The notes beneath the pieces are model-generated. The model saw only the letters and a list, made by a program, of their open reading frames with translations, was not told the DNA's origin and ran no database searches. Both the position numbers and the translations under genes were made by a program. A DNA stretch of 56,895 nt from positions 1 through 56,895 of the forward strand of contig CANQVT010000011.1 in NCBI GenBank assembly GCA_947627365.1, given 5' to 3'. Of the stretch, positions 42,303 to 52,236 are shown one piece after another; within the stretch, counting starts at the first letter, position 1, and every line of letters starts with the position of its first letter. The DNA is from an uncultured Lachnospiraceae bacterium. Its GTDB lineage: Bacteria; Bacillota; Clostridia; Lachnospirales; Lachnospiraceae.

Positions 42303-43799
42303 ATGTACCCAACATTGGAACAGGCGAAGGAACTCGCCTCATCCGGCGCATACAAGCGCATCCCGGTCTGCCGGGAGCTCTACGCGGACCGCTTCACGCC
42401 GATCGAGGTGATGCGGACGCTGCGGGCGGCCAGCGCGCACTGTTATCTTCTGGAGAGCGCCGAGGCGCACCAGCAGTGGGGGCGGTATTCGTTTCTCGGC
42501 TACGCGCCGACGATGGAGATCACCTGCCGCGCAGGGCAGGTGCGGATTCGCCGCGGCGAGGACATCTGCAGCGGCAGGGCGGAGATCGCGGAGGAGATTC
42601 GGACGGACAGCCCGCAGAGTGTGATCCGCGAGGTGCTCGCGGAGAATAAGAGCCCGAAGGTCGAGGGGATGCCGACGTTCACGGGCGGATTGGTCGGTTA
42701 TTTTGCCTACGACTATATCTGCTACAGTGAGCCGACGCTGAAATTTTCGGGCGAGGATCCGGACGCGTTTCAGGACGCGGATCTGATGCTGTTCGATCAG
42801 GTGATCGCGTTTGACAATTACCGGCAGAAGGTGATCCTGATCTGCGGGGTGCGCACGGACGATCTGGAGGCATCATATCGGAACGCGGGCGCGAAGCTGG
42901 ATGAGATGGCAGAGCTTTTAAAGAGCGGGGTGAAGGCGTATTTCCCGCCGCTGCGCACAAAGAGCGAGATTCAGCCCTGTTTTTCCAGAGAAAAATATAA
43001 GGCGATGGTCGAGAAGGCCAGACATTACATCTACGAGGGCGATATCTTTCAGGTGGTGCTCTCGAATCCGATGGAGGCCGAGGCGGAGGGCAGCCTGTTT
43101 GACGCCTACCGCGTGCTGCGCACGACGAACCCGTCGCCGTACATGTTCTACTTCACGAGCGACGACATCGAGCTGGTAGGCGCCTCGCCGGAGACGCTGG
43201 TGAAGCTCGAGGACGGGACGCTCCACACGTTCCCGCTGGCGGGGACGAGGCCGCGGGGCCGCACGCCGGAGGAGGACGAAGCGCTCGAGCGGGAGCTGCT
43301 CGCGGATGAAAAGGAGCGCGCGGAGCATAATATGTTGGTAGATCTGGGGCGCAACGACATTGGCAAGATCAGTGAGATCGGGAGCGTCCGTGTGGAGAAA
43401 TACATGTCGATCGAGCGCTTCTCGCATGTGATGCACATTGGCTCGACGGTGGCCGGGACGATACGCGCGGACAAGGACGCGGTGGACGCGGTGGATGCGA
43501 TCCTGCCGGCCGGGACGCTCTCGGGCGCGCCGAAGCTGCGGGCGTGCGAGATCATCGACGAGCTGGAGGGCCGGAAGCGCGGTGTCTACGGGGGCGCGAT
43601 CGGCTACCTTGACTTCACCGGAAACCTGGACACCTGCATTGCGATCCGGCTGGCGTTCAAGAAGAACGGGCGCGTAACGATCCGCTCCGGCGCCGGGATC
43701 GTGGCGGACAGCGTGCCGGACAAAGAATTCGAAGAGTGCTGCAACAAGGCCCGCGCGGTCGTGAACGCGCTGCGGCAGGCAGAGGAGGGGATGGAATGA
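42303..43799 (+). CDS. trpE: Anthranilate synthase component I
   Basis: Converts chorismate to anthranilate using ammonia from TrpG. The 498-residue protein has the N-terminal Trp-feedback segment LLESAEAHQQWGRYSFLGY, then the chorismate-binding core from about 230 with YEGDIFQVVLSNPM, ASPETLVKLEDG, AGTRPRGRTPEEDE, DLGRNDIGK and AGTLSGAPKLRAC, and the GAGIVADSVP segment. Length is normal. First gene after the T-box. The stop overlaps trpG (ATGA). Confidence 0.97.
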   Translation: MYPTLEQAKELASSGAYKRIPVCRELYADRFTPIEVMRTLRAASAHCYLLESAEAHQQWGRYSFLGYAPTMEITCRAGQVRIRRGEDICSGRAEIAEEIRTDSPQSVIREVLAENKSPKVEGMPTFTGGLVGYFAYDYICYSEPTLKFSGEDPDAFQDADLMLFDQVIAFDNYRQKVILICGVRTDDLEASYRNAGAKLDEMAELLKSGVKAYFPPLRTKSEIQPCFSREKYKAMVEKARHYIYEGDIFQVVLSNPMEAEAEGSLFDAYRVLRTTNPSPYMFYFTSDDIELVGASPETLVKLEDGTLHTFPLAGTRPRGRTPEEDEALERELLADEKERAEHNMLVDLGRNDIGKISEIGSVRVEKYMSIERFSHVMHIGSTVAGTIRADKDAVDAVDAILPAGTLSGAPKLRACEIIDELEGRKRGVYGGAIGYLDFTGNLDTCIAIRLAFKKNGRVTIRSGAGIVADSVPDKEFEECCNKARAVVNALRQAEEGME

Positions 43800-44374
43800 T
43801 CTTATTGATCGACAATTACGACAGTTTTTCCTACAATCTGTTTCAGCTCGCGGGGACGGTGCGGCCGGACATCAAAGTGATCCGCAATGACGCGTACACG
43901 GTGGAGGAGATCGAGGCGATGCAGCCGGAGGCGATCATTCTCTCGCCGGGACCGGGCAGGCCGGAGGACGCGGGCGTGTGCGTTGAGCTGATCCAGAAGC
44001 TTTCCGGGAAAGTGCCGATCCTCGGCGTCTGCCTGGGACACCAGGCAATCTGCCTCGCACTCGGCGGCACGGTGTCCTATGCGAAACAACTGATGCACGG
44101 CAAGCAGTCGGACGCGCAGATCGATGAAGAGAGCGCTCTGTTCCGGGGCCTGCATTCGCCGGTGAGAGTGGCGCGCTACCACTCGCTCGCAGCGGTGGAG
44201 GAGACGCTGCCCGCGGAGCTCAAAGTCACGGCGCGCACGGCGGACGGCGAGGTGATGGCCGTGGAGCACAGGAGTTACCCATTGTATGGACTACAATTTC
44301 ATCCGGAGTCGGTGCTGACGCCGGACGGAATGCAGATAATCAAAAATTTTATGGAGGGAATCAGACATGATTAA
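43796..44374 (+). CDS. trpG: Anthranilate synthase component II (glutamine amidotransferase)
   Basis: A 192-residue class I amidotransferase providing ammonia to TrpE. Motifs: [11 protein letters not shown] at the start, [11 protein letters not shown], the nucleophile cysteine in [10 protein letters not shown], and the His-Glu pair in [10 protein letters not shown]. The start at 43796 is set by the ATGA overlap and by the conserved [10 protein letters not shown]. It could also serve folate synthesis (PabA), as single copies often do. Overlaps trpD by eight bases. Confidence 0.96.
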   Translation: MILLIDNYDSFSYNLFQLAGTVRPDIKVIRNDAYTVEEIEAMQPEAIILSPGPGRPEDAGVCVELIQKLSGKVPILGVCLGHQAICLALGGTVSYAKQLMHGKQSDAQIDEESALFRGLHSPVRVARYHSLAAVEETLPAELKVTARTADGEVMAVEHRSYPLYGLQFHPESVLTPDGMQIIKNFMEGIRHD

Positions 44375-45380
44375 AGAAGCAATCATCAAACTTTCGAAGA
44401 AGCAGGATCTGACGTACCAGGAGGCGGAGGCTGTCATGGACGAGATCATGAGCGGCGAAGCCACGACGATCCAGATGTCCTCGTACCTTACGGCGCTGGC
44501 GATGAAGGGCGAGACGATCGACGAGATCACGGCGTCGGCGGCGGGCATGCGCGCGCACGGGCTGCGTCTGCTGCACGAGATGAATGTGCTGGAGATCGTG
44601 GGCACCGGCGGAGACGGCTCGAACTCGTTCAACATTTCCACGACGTCTGCGATGGTGATCGCCTCGGCGGGCGTGCCGGTCGCGAAGCACGGCAACCGAG
44701 CGGCGTCCTCGAAGAGCGGCGCGGCAGATGTGCTGGAAGCGCTCGGCGTGAAGATCACGGTCTCCCCGGCGAAGAGCCTGGAGCTGCTGCAGAAGCTGAA
44801 CATCTGCTTCCTGTTCGCGCAGAGCTACCACACGGCGATGAAGTACGTGGCTCCGGTGCGCAAGGAGCTGGGTATCCGCACGGTGTTCAATATCCTTGGG
44901 CCGCTCTCGAATCCGGCCGGCGCAAACATGGAGCTCATGGGCGTGTATGAGAAGGAGCTGGTCGAGCCGCTCGCGCAGGTGATGATGAACCTCGGTGTGA
45001 CGAAGGGCATGGTGGTCTTCGGGCAGGATAAGCTCGACGAGATCTCGATGAGCGCGCCGACCTCCGTCTGCGAGATCCGCGACGGAAAGCTGACGAGCTA
45101 CACGATCACGCCGGAGCAGTTCGGCTACGAGCGCTGCGGCAAGGACGACCTGAAGGGCGGCACGCCGCAGGAAAACGCGGAGATCACGCGGGCGATCCTT
45201 ACGGGCGCCGACAAGGGGCCGAAGCGCCAGGCAGTCTGCCTGAACGCGGGCGCGGCGCTGTACATCGCTGGCAAGGCTTCCTCGATGGAGGATGGCGTGC
45301 GCCTGGCGGAGCGCCAGATTGACAATGGAGAGGCGCTCAGGGTGCTTGAGGCGTTTGCAAGAGAGAGCAATAGAGAATAA
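44367..45380 (+). CDS. trpD: Anthranilate phosphoribosyltransferase
   Basis: Transfers phosphoribose from PRPP to anthranilate. The 337-residue protein shows the glycine-rich PRPP site [17 protein letters not shown], then [40 protein letters not shown] and the helix [13 protein letters not shown]. Separate from trpG, unlike the fused enterobacterial form. The 127-base gap to trpC holds no clear signal. Confidence 0.97.
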   Translation: MIKEAIIKLSKKQDLTYQEAEAVMDEIMSGEATTIQMSSYLTALAMKGETIDEITASAAGMRAHGLRLLHEMNVLEIVGTGGDGSNSFNISTTSAMVIASAGVPVAKHGNRAASSKSGAADVLEALGVKITVSPAKSLELLQKLNICFLFAQSYHTAMKYVAPVRKELGIRTVFNILGPLSNPAGANMELMGVYEKELVEPLAQVMMNLGVTKGMVVFGQDKLDEISMSAPTSVCEIRDGKLTSYTITPEQFGYERCGKDDLKGGTPQENAEITRAILTGADKGPKRQAVCLNAGAALYIAGKASSMEDGVRLAERQIDNGEALRVLEAFARESNRE

Positions 45381-45507
45381 TAGAAGCATAGAAGCGGTTT
45401 CTGCAAAGAAGCGACACTGCACACCGGAATGATGGATTCGGCAAAGAAGAATCCGATTCCGAACAGATATGCTGAAAACTGAAAATGTTCGATAGGAGAA
45501 TAGGAAA

Positions 45508-46398
45508 ATGAACATCCTGCAGGAAATTGCGGAGAAAACAAAGGAGCGGATCGCCCGGGAGAAGGCGCAGCTGCCTCTTGAAGAACTGCGCCGGGAGGCG
45601 GAGGAGATCGCAGCGTCGCAGACAAATTCAGCAGGGCAGGCAGGGAACCGTCCCGGCAACGGCTCCGACCGAGGCATGCCGGAAGATGTGACGCGGCTGG
45701 GAGGCCATGTCAGTCCGTTTTCGCAGGGAAAGTTTTCGTTCGCGCGCGCTCTGGCGCAGGAGGGCATTTCCTTCATCTGCGAGGTGAAGAAGGCGTCGCC
45801 CTCGAAGGGATTGATCGCACCCGATTTTCCGTATCTGGAGATTGCGAAGGACTACGAAAAGGCAGGCGCGGCGGCGATCTCCTGCCTGACGGAGCCGTTC
45901 TATTTCCAGGGACAGGATCAGTATCTGCGGGAGATCGCGCAGACGGTGCAGATTCCGGTGCTGCGCAAGGATTTCACGGTGGATGAGTACATGATCTATC
46001 AGGCGAAGACGCTGGGCGCGTCGGCAGTTCTGCTGATCTGCGCGATCCTCGACGACGGGCAGCTTGCCGCTTACGGACAGCTCGCGCATGAACTCGGCCT
46101 GTCGGCGCTTGTGGAGGCGCACGATGAGGAGGAGGTCGAGCGGGCGCTGAGGGCGGACGCGAAGATCGTCGGGGTCAACAACCGCGACCTGCGGACCTTT
46201 AAAGTGGACATCAATAATAGCCTGCGCTTGCGGCGCCTGGTGCCGCCGGAGATCTTATTCGTCTCGGAGAGCGGCATTCGCACGGCGGAGGATATCCGAA
46301 ATCTTCGCGAGAACGGCACGGACGCGGTACTGATCGGCGAAACATTGATGCGATCCGCGGAGAAGGAGCGGCTGCTTAAAGAGTGGCGCAATGCGTAG
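45508..46398 (+). CDS. trpC: Indole-3-glycerol-phosphate synthase
   Basis: Closes the indole ring in Trp synthesis. The 296-residue TIM-barrel enzyme has FICEVKKASPSKGLI, LTEPFYFQGQ, VLRKDFTVDEYMIYQ, VGVNNRDLRTFKVD and SESGIRTAEDI. Between the first helix and the barrel (residues about 33-72) lies a Gly/Asn-rich insert (SAGQAGNRPGNGSDRGMP...) longer than in most family members; it sits in a surface region. The start at 45508 follows a GATAGGAGAATAGG site. Confidence 0.95.
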   Translation: MNILQEIAEKTKERIAREKAQLPLEELRREAEEIAASQTNSAGQAGNRPGNGSDRGMPEDVTRLGGHVSPFSQGKFSFARALAQEGISFICEVKKASPSKGLIAPDFPYLEIAKDYEKAGAAAISCLTEPFYFQGQDQYLREIAQTVQIPVLRKDFTVDEYMIYQAKTLGASAVLLICAILDDGQLAAYGQLAHELGLSALVEAHDEEEVERALRADAKIVGVNNRDLRTFKVDINNSLRLRRLVPPEILFVSESGIRTAEDIRNLRENGTDAVLIGETLMRSAEKERLLKEWRNA

Positions 46399-46419
46399 GT
46401 TAAGAAAGGTTTGTATGAA

Positions 46420-47046
46420 ATGGATGGCAGGCAAAAAGTAAAGATTAAGCTCTGCGGCATGAGCAGGCCGGAAGACGTCCTGTGCGTCAATGAGGCGCGG
46501 CCGGATTTCTGCGGTTTTGTGATCAACGTGCCGAAGAGCATCCGCAACGTGTCGCCGGAGCAGCTCCGCGAGCTGGTGAAGCTGCTCGATCCCGGAATCA
46601 TTCCGGTGGGCGTGTTCCGCGATGAGCCGCTCGAGAGCGTGGCTGCCTTCCTGGAGGAGGGCGTGATCCGGATGGCGCAGATTCACGGACACGAGGACGA
46701 GAATTATATCCGCGAGCTGAAGTCGCGGGGCGATTTCACTGTGATCCGGGCGTTCAATGAGCGGACGTTCGGCGAGGCAGAGGGAAGCTGTGCCGACTAC
46801 GTGCTGCTCGACCACGGCGAGGGCGGCACCGGGGAGACCTTCGACTGGACGATGACGGATAATATCCGGCGACCGTTTTTCCTTGCGGGAGGCATCGGAC
46901 CGGAGAACATTGAGGAGGCGCTGCGGCAGGTGCGGCCCTGGGCGGTCGACATGAGCAGCGGGCTCGAGACAGACGGCAAAAAGGACCCAAAGAAGATCCT
47001 CGCGGCGGTACAGGCTGTGCGGCGGTGGAACGCGAAGCAGGATTGA
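46420..47046 (+). CDS. trpF: Phosphoribosylanthranilate isomerase
   Basis: Isomerises PRA to CdRP. The 208-residue barrel has the start KVKIKLCGMSRPEDV with the catalytic cysteine, then GFVINVPKSIRNV, QIHGHEDENYI, LLDHGEGGTGETFDW and FLAGGIGPENI with DMSSGLETDGKKD. The residue usually Asp in the CdRP loop is present. A start at ATG 46420 gives a better-spaced ribosome binding site (GAAAGG) than TTG 46411. Monofunctional. Confidence 0.95.
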   Translation: MDGRQKVKIKLCGMSRPEDVLCVNEARPDFCGFVINVPKSIRNVSPEQLRELVKLLDPGIIPVGVFRDEPLESVAAFLEEGVIRMAQIHGHEDENYIRELKSRGDFTVIRAFNERTFGEAEGSCADYVLLDHGEGGTGETFDWTMTDNIRRPFFLAGGIGPENIEEALRQVRPWAVDMSSGLETDGKKDPKKILAAVQAVRRWNAKQD

Positions 47047-47089
47047 TTTACAGAGAGCACAGAAGGCCGGGACAGAAAATGAGATATGA

Positions 47090-47215
47090 TAGACAGGCCG
47101 GAGCAGAAACCGAGATAGGACTAACAGAGCAGAGACAAAAGGCAGAAACCGAGATAAGACAAACAGGACAAAGACAAGAGGCAAAAACTGAGATAAGACA
47201 GGACAGAGAAGAAAA
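47090..47215 (+). repeat. 39-base degenerate tandem repeats between trpF and trpB
   Basis: The 209-base spacer contains about three units with the pattern CAGAAACCGAGATAAGAC, each about 39 bases. Translated, an open frame reads TEQRQKAETEIRQ and TGQRQEAKTEIRQ, a 13-residue period, without a usable start. The run is purine-rich. The trpB ribosome binding site follows it. Confidence 0.75.
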
Positions 47216-47255
47216 ACAGAGATGAGATAAGATAAGTTTGCAGGAGGACAGGAGA

Positions 47256-48437
47256 ATGAGCGGAAGATTTGGAACGCACGGCGGGCAGTACATCCCGGAG
47301 ACGTTGATGAACGCCGTGATCGAGCTGGAGGAGGCGTACAATCATTACAAGGACGACCCGGAGTTCAACCGTGAGCTGACGGAGCTGTTCAATGATTACG
47401 CGGGTCGTCCGTCGAGGCTCTATTTCGCGAAGCGGATGACGGAGGACTTAGGCGGCGCGAAGATCTATCTGAAGAGAGAGGATCTGAACCACACCGGCGC
47501 GCACAAGATCAACAACGTGCTGGGGCAGGTGCTCCTCGCGAAGAAGATGGGAAAGACTCGTGTGATCGCGGAGACCGGCGCAGGGCAGCACGGCGTGGCG
47601 ACGGCGACGGCCGCGGCGCTGATGGATATGGAGTGCGAGGTGTTCATGGGCAAGGAGGATACGATCCGCCAGGCGCTCAATGTCTATCGGATGCGGCTTC
47701 TCGGCGCACAGGTACACGCGGTGGAGAGCGGCACCGGGACGCTCAAGGACGCTGTCTCGGAGACGATGCGCGAGTGGACGAAGCGGATCGACGACACGCA
47801 CTATGTGCTCGGATCCGTGATGGGGCCGCATCCGTTCCCGACGATCGTGCGCGATTTCCAGAGTGTGATCTCGAAAGAGATCAAGGAACAGCTCATGGAG
47901 AAGGAAGGCAGGCTTCCGGACGCGGTGCTGGCCTGTGTCGGCGGAGGTTCGAACGCGATCGGGGCGTTTTATCACTTCATCGGGGACGAGAGCGTGCGGC
48001 TGATCGGCTGTGAGGCCGCGGGACGCGGCGTGAACACGGCGGAGACCGCGGCGACGATCGCGACCGGGCGGCTCGGGATCTTCCACGGCATGAAGTCCTA
48101 CTTTTGTCAGGACGAGTACGGACAGATCGCGCCGGTGTACTCGATTTCGGCGGGTCTGGATTATCCGGGCATCGGGCCGGAGCACGCGTACCTATACGAC
48201 AAGGGGCGCGCGGAGTACGTGCCGGTGACGGACGACGAGGCGGTCGAGGCGTTTGAGTATCTGGCGAAGATCGAGGGCATCATCCCGGCGATCGAGAGTG
48301 CCCACGCAGTGTCCTACGCGATGAAGCTTGCGCCGCAGATGCGCAAAGACCAGATCATCGTCATCAACATTTCCGGGCGCGGCGACAAGGACTGTGCGGC
48401 GATCGCGCGCTACAGAGGGGAGGATATCCATGAGTAA
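47256..48437 (+). CDS. trpB: Tryptophan synthase beta chain
   Basis: Condenses indole with serine to tryptophan. The 393-residue PLP enzyme begins [16 protein letters not shown], with the PLP lysine in [14 protein letters not shown], then [15 protein letters not shown], the phosphate-cup [11 protein letters not shown], and [11 protein letters not shown] near the end. TrpB1 type. The start at 47256 follows CAGGAGGACAGGAG. Overlaps trpA by eight bases. Confidence 0.98.
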   Translation: MSGRFGTHGGQYIPETLMNAVIELEEAYNHYKDDPEFNRELTELFNDYAGRPSRLYFAKRMTEDLGGAKIYLKREDLNHTGAHKINNVLGQVLLAKKMGKTRVIAETGAGQHGVATATAAALMDMECEVFMGKEDTIRQALNVYRMRLLGAQVHAVESGTGTLKDAVSETMREWTKRIDDTHYVLGSVMGPHPFPTIVRDFQSVISKEIKEQLMEKEGRLPDAVLACVGGGSNAIGAFYHFIGDESVRLIGCEAAGRGVNTAETAATIATGRLGIFHGMKSYFCQDEYGQIAPVYSISAGLDYPGIGPEHAYLYDKGRAEYVPVTDDEAVEAFEYLAKIEGIIPAIESAHAVSYAMKLAPQMRKDQIIVINISGRGDKDCAAIARYRGEDIHE

Positions 48438-49209
48438 GATACAGCAGGCATTTGAGAATGGAAAGGCGTTTATCCCGTTTGTGACCTGTGGCGACCCGTC
48501 GCTGGAGGTTACGGAGAAGTTGGTCTATGCGATGGAGGAGGCAGGAGCGGATATGATCGAGCTTGGCATCCCGTTTTCGGACCCGACGGCAGAGGGTCCG
48601 GTGATCCAGGAGGCGAACATGCGCGCCCTCTCCGGCGGCGTGACGACGGACAAGATTTTTGATATGGTGCGAAAAATCCGACAGAATACGCAGATCCCGA
48701 TGGTGTTCATGACCTACGCGAACGTGGTCTATTCCTACGGGACGGAGCGTTTTGTGAAGACGGCCGCGGAGATCGGTATGGACGGGCTGATCCTGCCGGA
48801 TGTGCCGTTTGAGGAGAAGGAAGAATTCAGCTCTGTGTGCGGCGCACACGGACTGGCGCTGGTCTCCCTGATCGCGCCGACCTCGCATGAGAGGATCGCG
48901 ACGATCGCGGCCTCCGCCGAGGGCTTCATCTATTGCATCTCTTCACTTGGCGTCACCGGCGTGCGCTCGGAGATCACGACCGACGTCGGCGAGATGGTGC
49001 GCCTGGTGCGTGAACACAGCAGCATCCCCTGCGCGATCGGTTTCGGTATCTCCACGCCGGAGCAGGCGAAGCGCATGGCCGGGTACGCGGACGGCGTGAT
49101 CGTCGGTTCCGCGATCGTGAAGCTGTGCGGACAGTACGGCGCGGACTGCGTGCCGCATGTGGCGGAGTATGTGAAAGCGATGAAGGAAGCGGCGGTGTCG
49201 GCAGAATAA
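48430..49209 (+). CDS. trpA: Tryptophan synthase alpha chain
   Basis: Splits indole-3-glycerol phosphate and passes indole to TrpB. The 259-residue barrel shows [11 protein letters not shown], the catalytic Glu/Asp in [42 protein letters not shown] and [13 protein letters not shown]. The start ATG 48430 lies inside the trpB end. Last gene before a strong terminator. Confidence 0.97.
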   Translation: MSKIQQAFENGKAFIPFVTCGDPSLEVTEKLVYAMEEAGADMIELGIPFSDPTAEGPVIQEANMRALSGGVTTDKIFDMVRKIRQNTQIPMVFMTYANVVYSYGTERFVKTAAEIGMDGLILPDVPFEEKEEFSSVCGAHGLALVSLIAPTSHERIATIAASAEGFIYCISSLGVTGVRSEITTDVGEMVRLVREHSSIPCAIGFGISTPEQAKRMAGYADGVIVGSAIVKLCGQYGADCVPHVAEYVKAMKEAAVSAE

Positions 49210-49234
49210 AAAGAGAAAGATCTTTTTGTGCAGG

Positions 49235-49270
49235 AGGACCTTTGCATTTTGCAGAGGTCCTTTTCCTTTT
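49235..49270 (+). terminator. Terminator of the trp operon
   Basis: AGGACCTTTGCA (49235-49246) pairs with TGCAGAGGTCCT (49250-49261) through one wobble, with a T-rich tail. Confidence 0.88.
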
Positions 49271-49357
49271 CGCGTGTTTTCCGGATCATATCGAAAAACA
49301 TGTGGAACAGGGTGGGATTGTATGATAAAATACCCAAAAAGGGAGAAAGGAGCAGTT

Positions 49358-50884
49358 ATGATCAGGAAAGCAAGGACAGAAAACGGATGGGTGCGCGGCA
49401 TCGAGGCGGCGGATCCGAGGATTACGGCGTTCAAGGGAGTGCCGTTCGCGGCGCCTCCCGTGGGTGAGAACCGCTGGCGCGCGCCGCAGCCGTGCGAGGA
49501 CTGGGAAGGCGTGCGGGAGGCGTATCGCTTCGCGCCGATCTCCGTGCAGGACACCCCGGGCATTGGAGATATCGTGTACAATCGCGAGTGGCATGTGGAT
49601 CCCTCCATTGAGATGGCGGAGGACTGCCTGTATCTGAACATCTGGACGGGCGCGAAATCGCCTGAGGAGAGGCAGCCGGTGCTCGTGTGGTTTTTCGGCG
49701 GCGGCCTGCAGTGGGGCTATCCGTCGGAGATGGAATTTGACGGGGAGCGGCTTGCGCGCCGCGGCGTCGTGGTGGTGACGGTGAACTACCGCATCAATGT
49801 GTTCGGTTTTCTGGCGCATCCGGAGATCAGCGCGCAGCAGCCGGACGCTCCGGCAAATTTCGGAAATCTGGATCAGCAGGCGGGTCTGCGCTGGGTGGTT
49901 CGCAATATTGCGGCGTTCGGCGGTGATCCGGAGAATATCACGATCGCCGGGCAGTCGGCGGGCGGCGGCAGCGTGATGAGCCAGATGACCTGTCCGGACA
50001 ATTTCGGACTGTTTCAGCGGGCGATGGTGATGAGCGCAATGATCCGGGATCCTTACGGCGAGGGCGGCATTGGGAAGCCCTGTTCGCTTGAGGAGGCGGA
50101 GGAGAACGGCAGGCAGTTTTTCGAGTTTCTGGGCGTATCCTCCCTGGAAGAGGCGAGGAAGCTCGACGCTCTGTACATCCGCGACAGGTACGCGGAGTAC
50201 GCGGCCGGGCATCCGCGGATGTTCACGGTGAAGGATGATGTCTTCTGCGTGGGCGATCCGATGGAGCTGTTTGCGCAGGGAAGACACGCGCCGGTGCCGG
50301 TGATGGCGGGCAATACCAGCGACGAATTCCCGAATTTTCTCAGGGCGTCCTCGCGCGAGGAGCTTCGGGAGAAAGCAATACAGCTTTTCGGCAGACGTGC
50401 GGACGAGTTCCTGAGCCTGCCGGAGCTTAAGGAGCCACAGGACGGCTGCCTGTGGGGCAAGGTGAGCGGTATCGAGTGCACCGTAAAGACCCAGTTCCTG
50501 CAGCATGAGAAGAATGGAAAAGAGCAGCCGTGCTACTATTACCGCTTTGACGCGGACATTCCTGGCCCGGACAACCCTGGCACCTTCCATTCGGTAGATC
50601 TGTGGTTCTTCTTCGAGACGCTTGCGAAGTGCTGGCGCCCGCTCATGGGAAGGCATTATGATCTGGCGCGCCAGATGTGCAATTACTGGGCGAACTTTAT
50701 CAAGACCGGCGATCCGAACGGACCGGACGTCGACGGTACGCCCATGCCGCGCTGGGACGCGTACACGGATGCGAACCGCTGCGAGATGGTGTTCACTGGA
50801 GACGGCGCGAAGCCGCATACGGAGGAGCCGTCCGCGTTTCGCAGTCTGCTGATGGACGCGGTCGCAGCGGAGCTTGATAGATAG
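49358..50884 (+). CDS. Type B carboxylesterase
   Basis: A 508-residue alpha/beta hydrolase of the carboxylesterase/para-nitrobenzyl esterase class. Motifs: AFKGVPFAAPPVGENRW, EDCLYLNIWTG, the oxyanion WFFGGGLQWGY and the nucleophile serine in ITIAGQSAGGGSVMSQ. The C-terminal TFHSVDLWFFF supplies the histidine. No signal peptide, so cytoplasmic; substrates may be acylated sugars or plant esters given its neighbours (LacI regulator and sugar importer). GGGAGAAAGGAG precedes ATG 49358. Confidence 0.92.
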   Translation: MIRKARTENGWVRGIEAADPRITAFKGVPFAAPPVGENRWRAPQPCEDWEGVREAYRFAPISVQDTPGIGDIVYNREWHVDPSIEMAEDCLYLNIWTGAKSPEERQPVLVWFFGGGLQWGYPSEMEFDGERLARRGVVVVTVNYRINVFGFLAHPEISAQQPDAPANFGNLDQQAGLRWVVRNIAAFGGDPENITIAGQSAGGGSVMSQMTCPDNFGLFQRAMVMSAMIRDPYGEGGIGKPCSLEEAEENGRQFFEFLGVSSLEEARKLDALYIRDRYAEYAAGHPRMFTVKDDVFCVGDPMELFAQGRHAPVPVMAGNTSDEFPNFLRASSREELREKAIQLFGRRADEFLSLPELKEPQDGCLWGKVSGIECTVKTQFLQHEKNGKEQPCYYYRFDADIPGPDNPGTFHSVDLWFFFETLAKCWRPLMGRHYDLARQMCNYWANFIKTGDPNGPDVDGTPMPRWDAYTDANRCEMVFTGDGAKPHTEEPSAFRSLLMDAVAAELDR

Positions 50885-50913
50885 GAAGTAAAGCAGCGAA
50901 GGGGGGACAGCCC

Positions 50914-51981
50914 ATGGTAACCATCAAGGAGATCGCCAGAGAATGCAACGTGTCTGCGACGACCGTTTCCAATATTCTTAACGGAAAAGAGCATAAGGTG
51001 AGCGAGGAGACAAAGCGCAGGGTGCAGGAGGCGGTCCTCCGTCTGGGGTACCGGCCGAACTATATGGCGAAGGGACTGCGGACGCAGAAGACCGGGATGA
51101 TCTGCATCGTTGCTGAGGATATCGCACAGTTTACCACGCCGGAAATTGTTGAGGGTATCATGGGCTGCTGCGAGGAGTACGGATATCGGATCATCGTGAA
51201 AAATCTGCGTATGTACGCGAGATGGGGCGGCAGTTGGTACAATGACATCCGGGCGCAGGATTCCGTGCGCAATCCGGCCATTCAGGAAATCACCCCGATG
51301 ACGGCGGACGGCGTGCTCTATATCGCAGGACATGCCCGAAGGATCAACTGTTTTCCAGAGGATTTCCCGCTTCCGGCCGTGATGATCCATTCGTACGCGG
51401 AAAATCCGAGCGTGCCGTCAGTGCTGATGGACGACGAGCGCGCGGCGTATGAGCTTGTATCATACCTGATTGCGAAAGGGCACAGCAGGATCGGCGTAAT
51501 AGGGGGAAGAGAGGACAACATCCACACCCAGAAACGCTTGCTGGGCTATCAGCGTGCGCTGTATGAGCATGGGATTCTGTACAATCCCGAGTGGATCCGC
51601 TATGCGCGCTGGGATCTGGAGAGCGCGTACCGGGAGGCGGAAAGCCTTTTGAAAACGGGGATCACGGCGGTATTCTGCATGGCGGATCGCATGGCCGGCG
51701 GCGTGTACCGCTATCTGGATGAGCAGGGGATGCGCGCGGGGAGAGATTTTTCAGTCGTCGGGTTTGACAATCAGGATATTGCGGAATATTTTGTGCCCGG
51801 GCTCACAACTATGGCCCAGCCTCTCCGCGAGATGGGGAGAAAGGCGGCAAAGCTGCTGATGGAGAGGATGGAGCATCCGGGAACTGCCGCGCAGAGGCCG
51901 CATGAAGAGATTCTGATCCCGTGCAGTTTCATAGAGCGCAGTTCGGTATGTAGGCTTCCGCTGCCTGAGGAAAACAAATAG
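50914..51981 (+). CDS. LacI-family transcriptional regulator
   Basis: A 355-residue repressor. The N-terminal helix-turn-helix is VTIKEIARECNVSATTVSNIL with the hinge VLRLGYRPNYMAKGLRTQKT. The periplasmic-binding-like sensor domain contains VLMDDERAAYELVSYLIAKG and FSVVGFDNQDIAEY. It likely controls the esterase and the sugar importer around it. A LacI-type site (GTAAAACGTTAAAC) lies 57 bases past its stop. The start at ATG 50914 follows AAGGGGGGACAG. Confidence 0.93.
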   Translation: MVTIKEIARECNVSATTVSNILNGKEHKVSEETKRRVQEAVLRLGYRPNYMAKGLRTQKTGMICIVAEDIAQFTTPEIVEGIMGCCEEYGYRIIVKNLRMYARWGGSWYNDIRAQDSVRNPAIQEITPMTADGVLYIAGHARRINCFPEDFPLPAVMIHSYAENPSVPSVLMDDERAAYELVSYLIAKGHSRIGVIGGREDNIHTQKRLLGYQRALYEHGILYNPEWIRYARWDLESAYREAESLLKTGITAVFCMADRMAGGVYRYLDEQGMRAGRDFSVVGFDNQDIAEYFVPGLTTMAQPLREMGRKAAKLLMERMEHPGTAAQRPHEEILIPCSFIERSSVCRLPLPEENK

Positions 51982-52037
51982 AAGAATTTTATCGGCGGGT
52001 ATGTTCGGCTGCAGGTACCCGTTTTTTTACATCTGTA

Positions 52038-52051
52038 GTAAAACGTTAAAC
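52038..52051. promoter_or_regulatory. Candidate LacI-family operator
   Basis: GTAAAACGTTAAAC is a palindrome in 10 of 14 positions with an AACGTT centre, typical of LacI-family sites. It is about 95 bases upstream of the importer -35. Confidence 0.35.
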
Positions 52052-52145
52052 CAAATAATTGCGCCATTTTACCGAAAACTATGGAAAAATACCTAATACA
52101 ATAAGCAAAATATCCAGATTTCGGGAAAATGACTCGAAGAAATGA

Positions 52146-52174
52146 TTGCATTTGTCAGAATAGTGTTGTATACT
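52146..52174 (+). promoter_or_regulatory. Promoter of the sugar importer operon
   Basis: TTGCAT (52146-52151), 17 bases, TATACT (52169-52174). Confidence 0.65.
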
Positions 52175-52236
52175 ATCTACAATACTGAAAAAAACATCGG
52201 GATATAATTGTCAAATTTTACAAACGGGGGTGTGGG

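Noticed and set aside
44361-45776. 471-codon minus-strand ORF over trpD
   Set aside because: Antisense shadow of trpD and trpC; no motif, biased composition.
49286-50818. 510-codon minus-strand ORF over the carboxylesterase
   Set aside because: Antisense shadow; the plus strand has the complete GQSAGG esterase with a good ribosome binding site.
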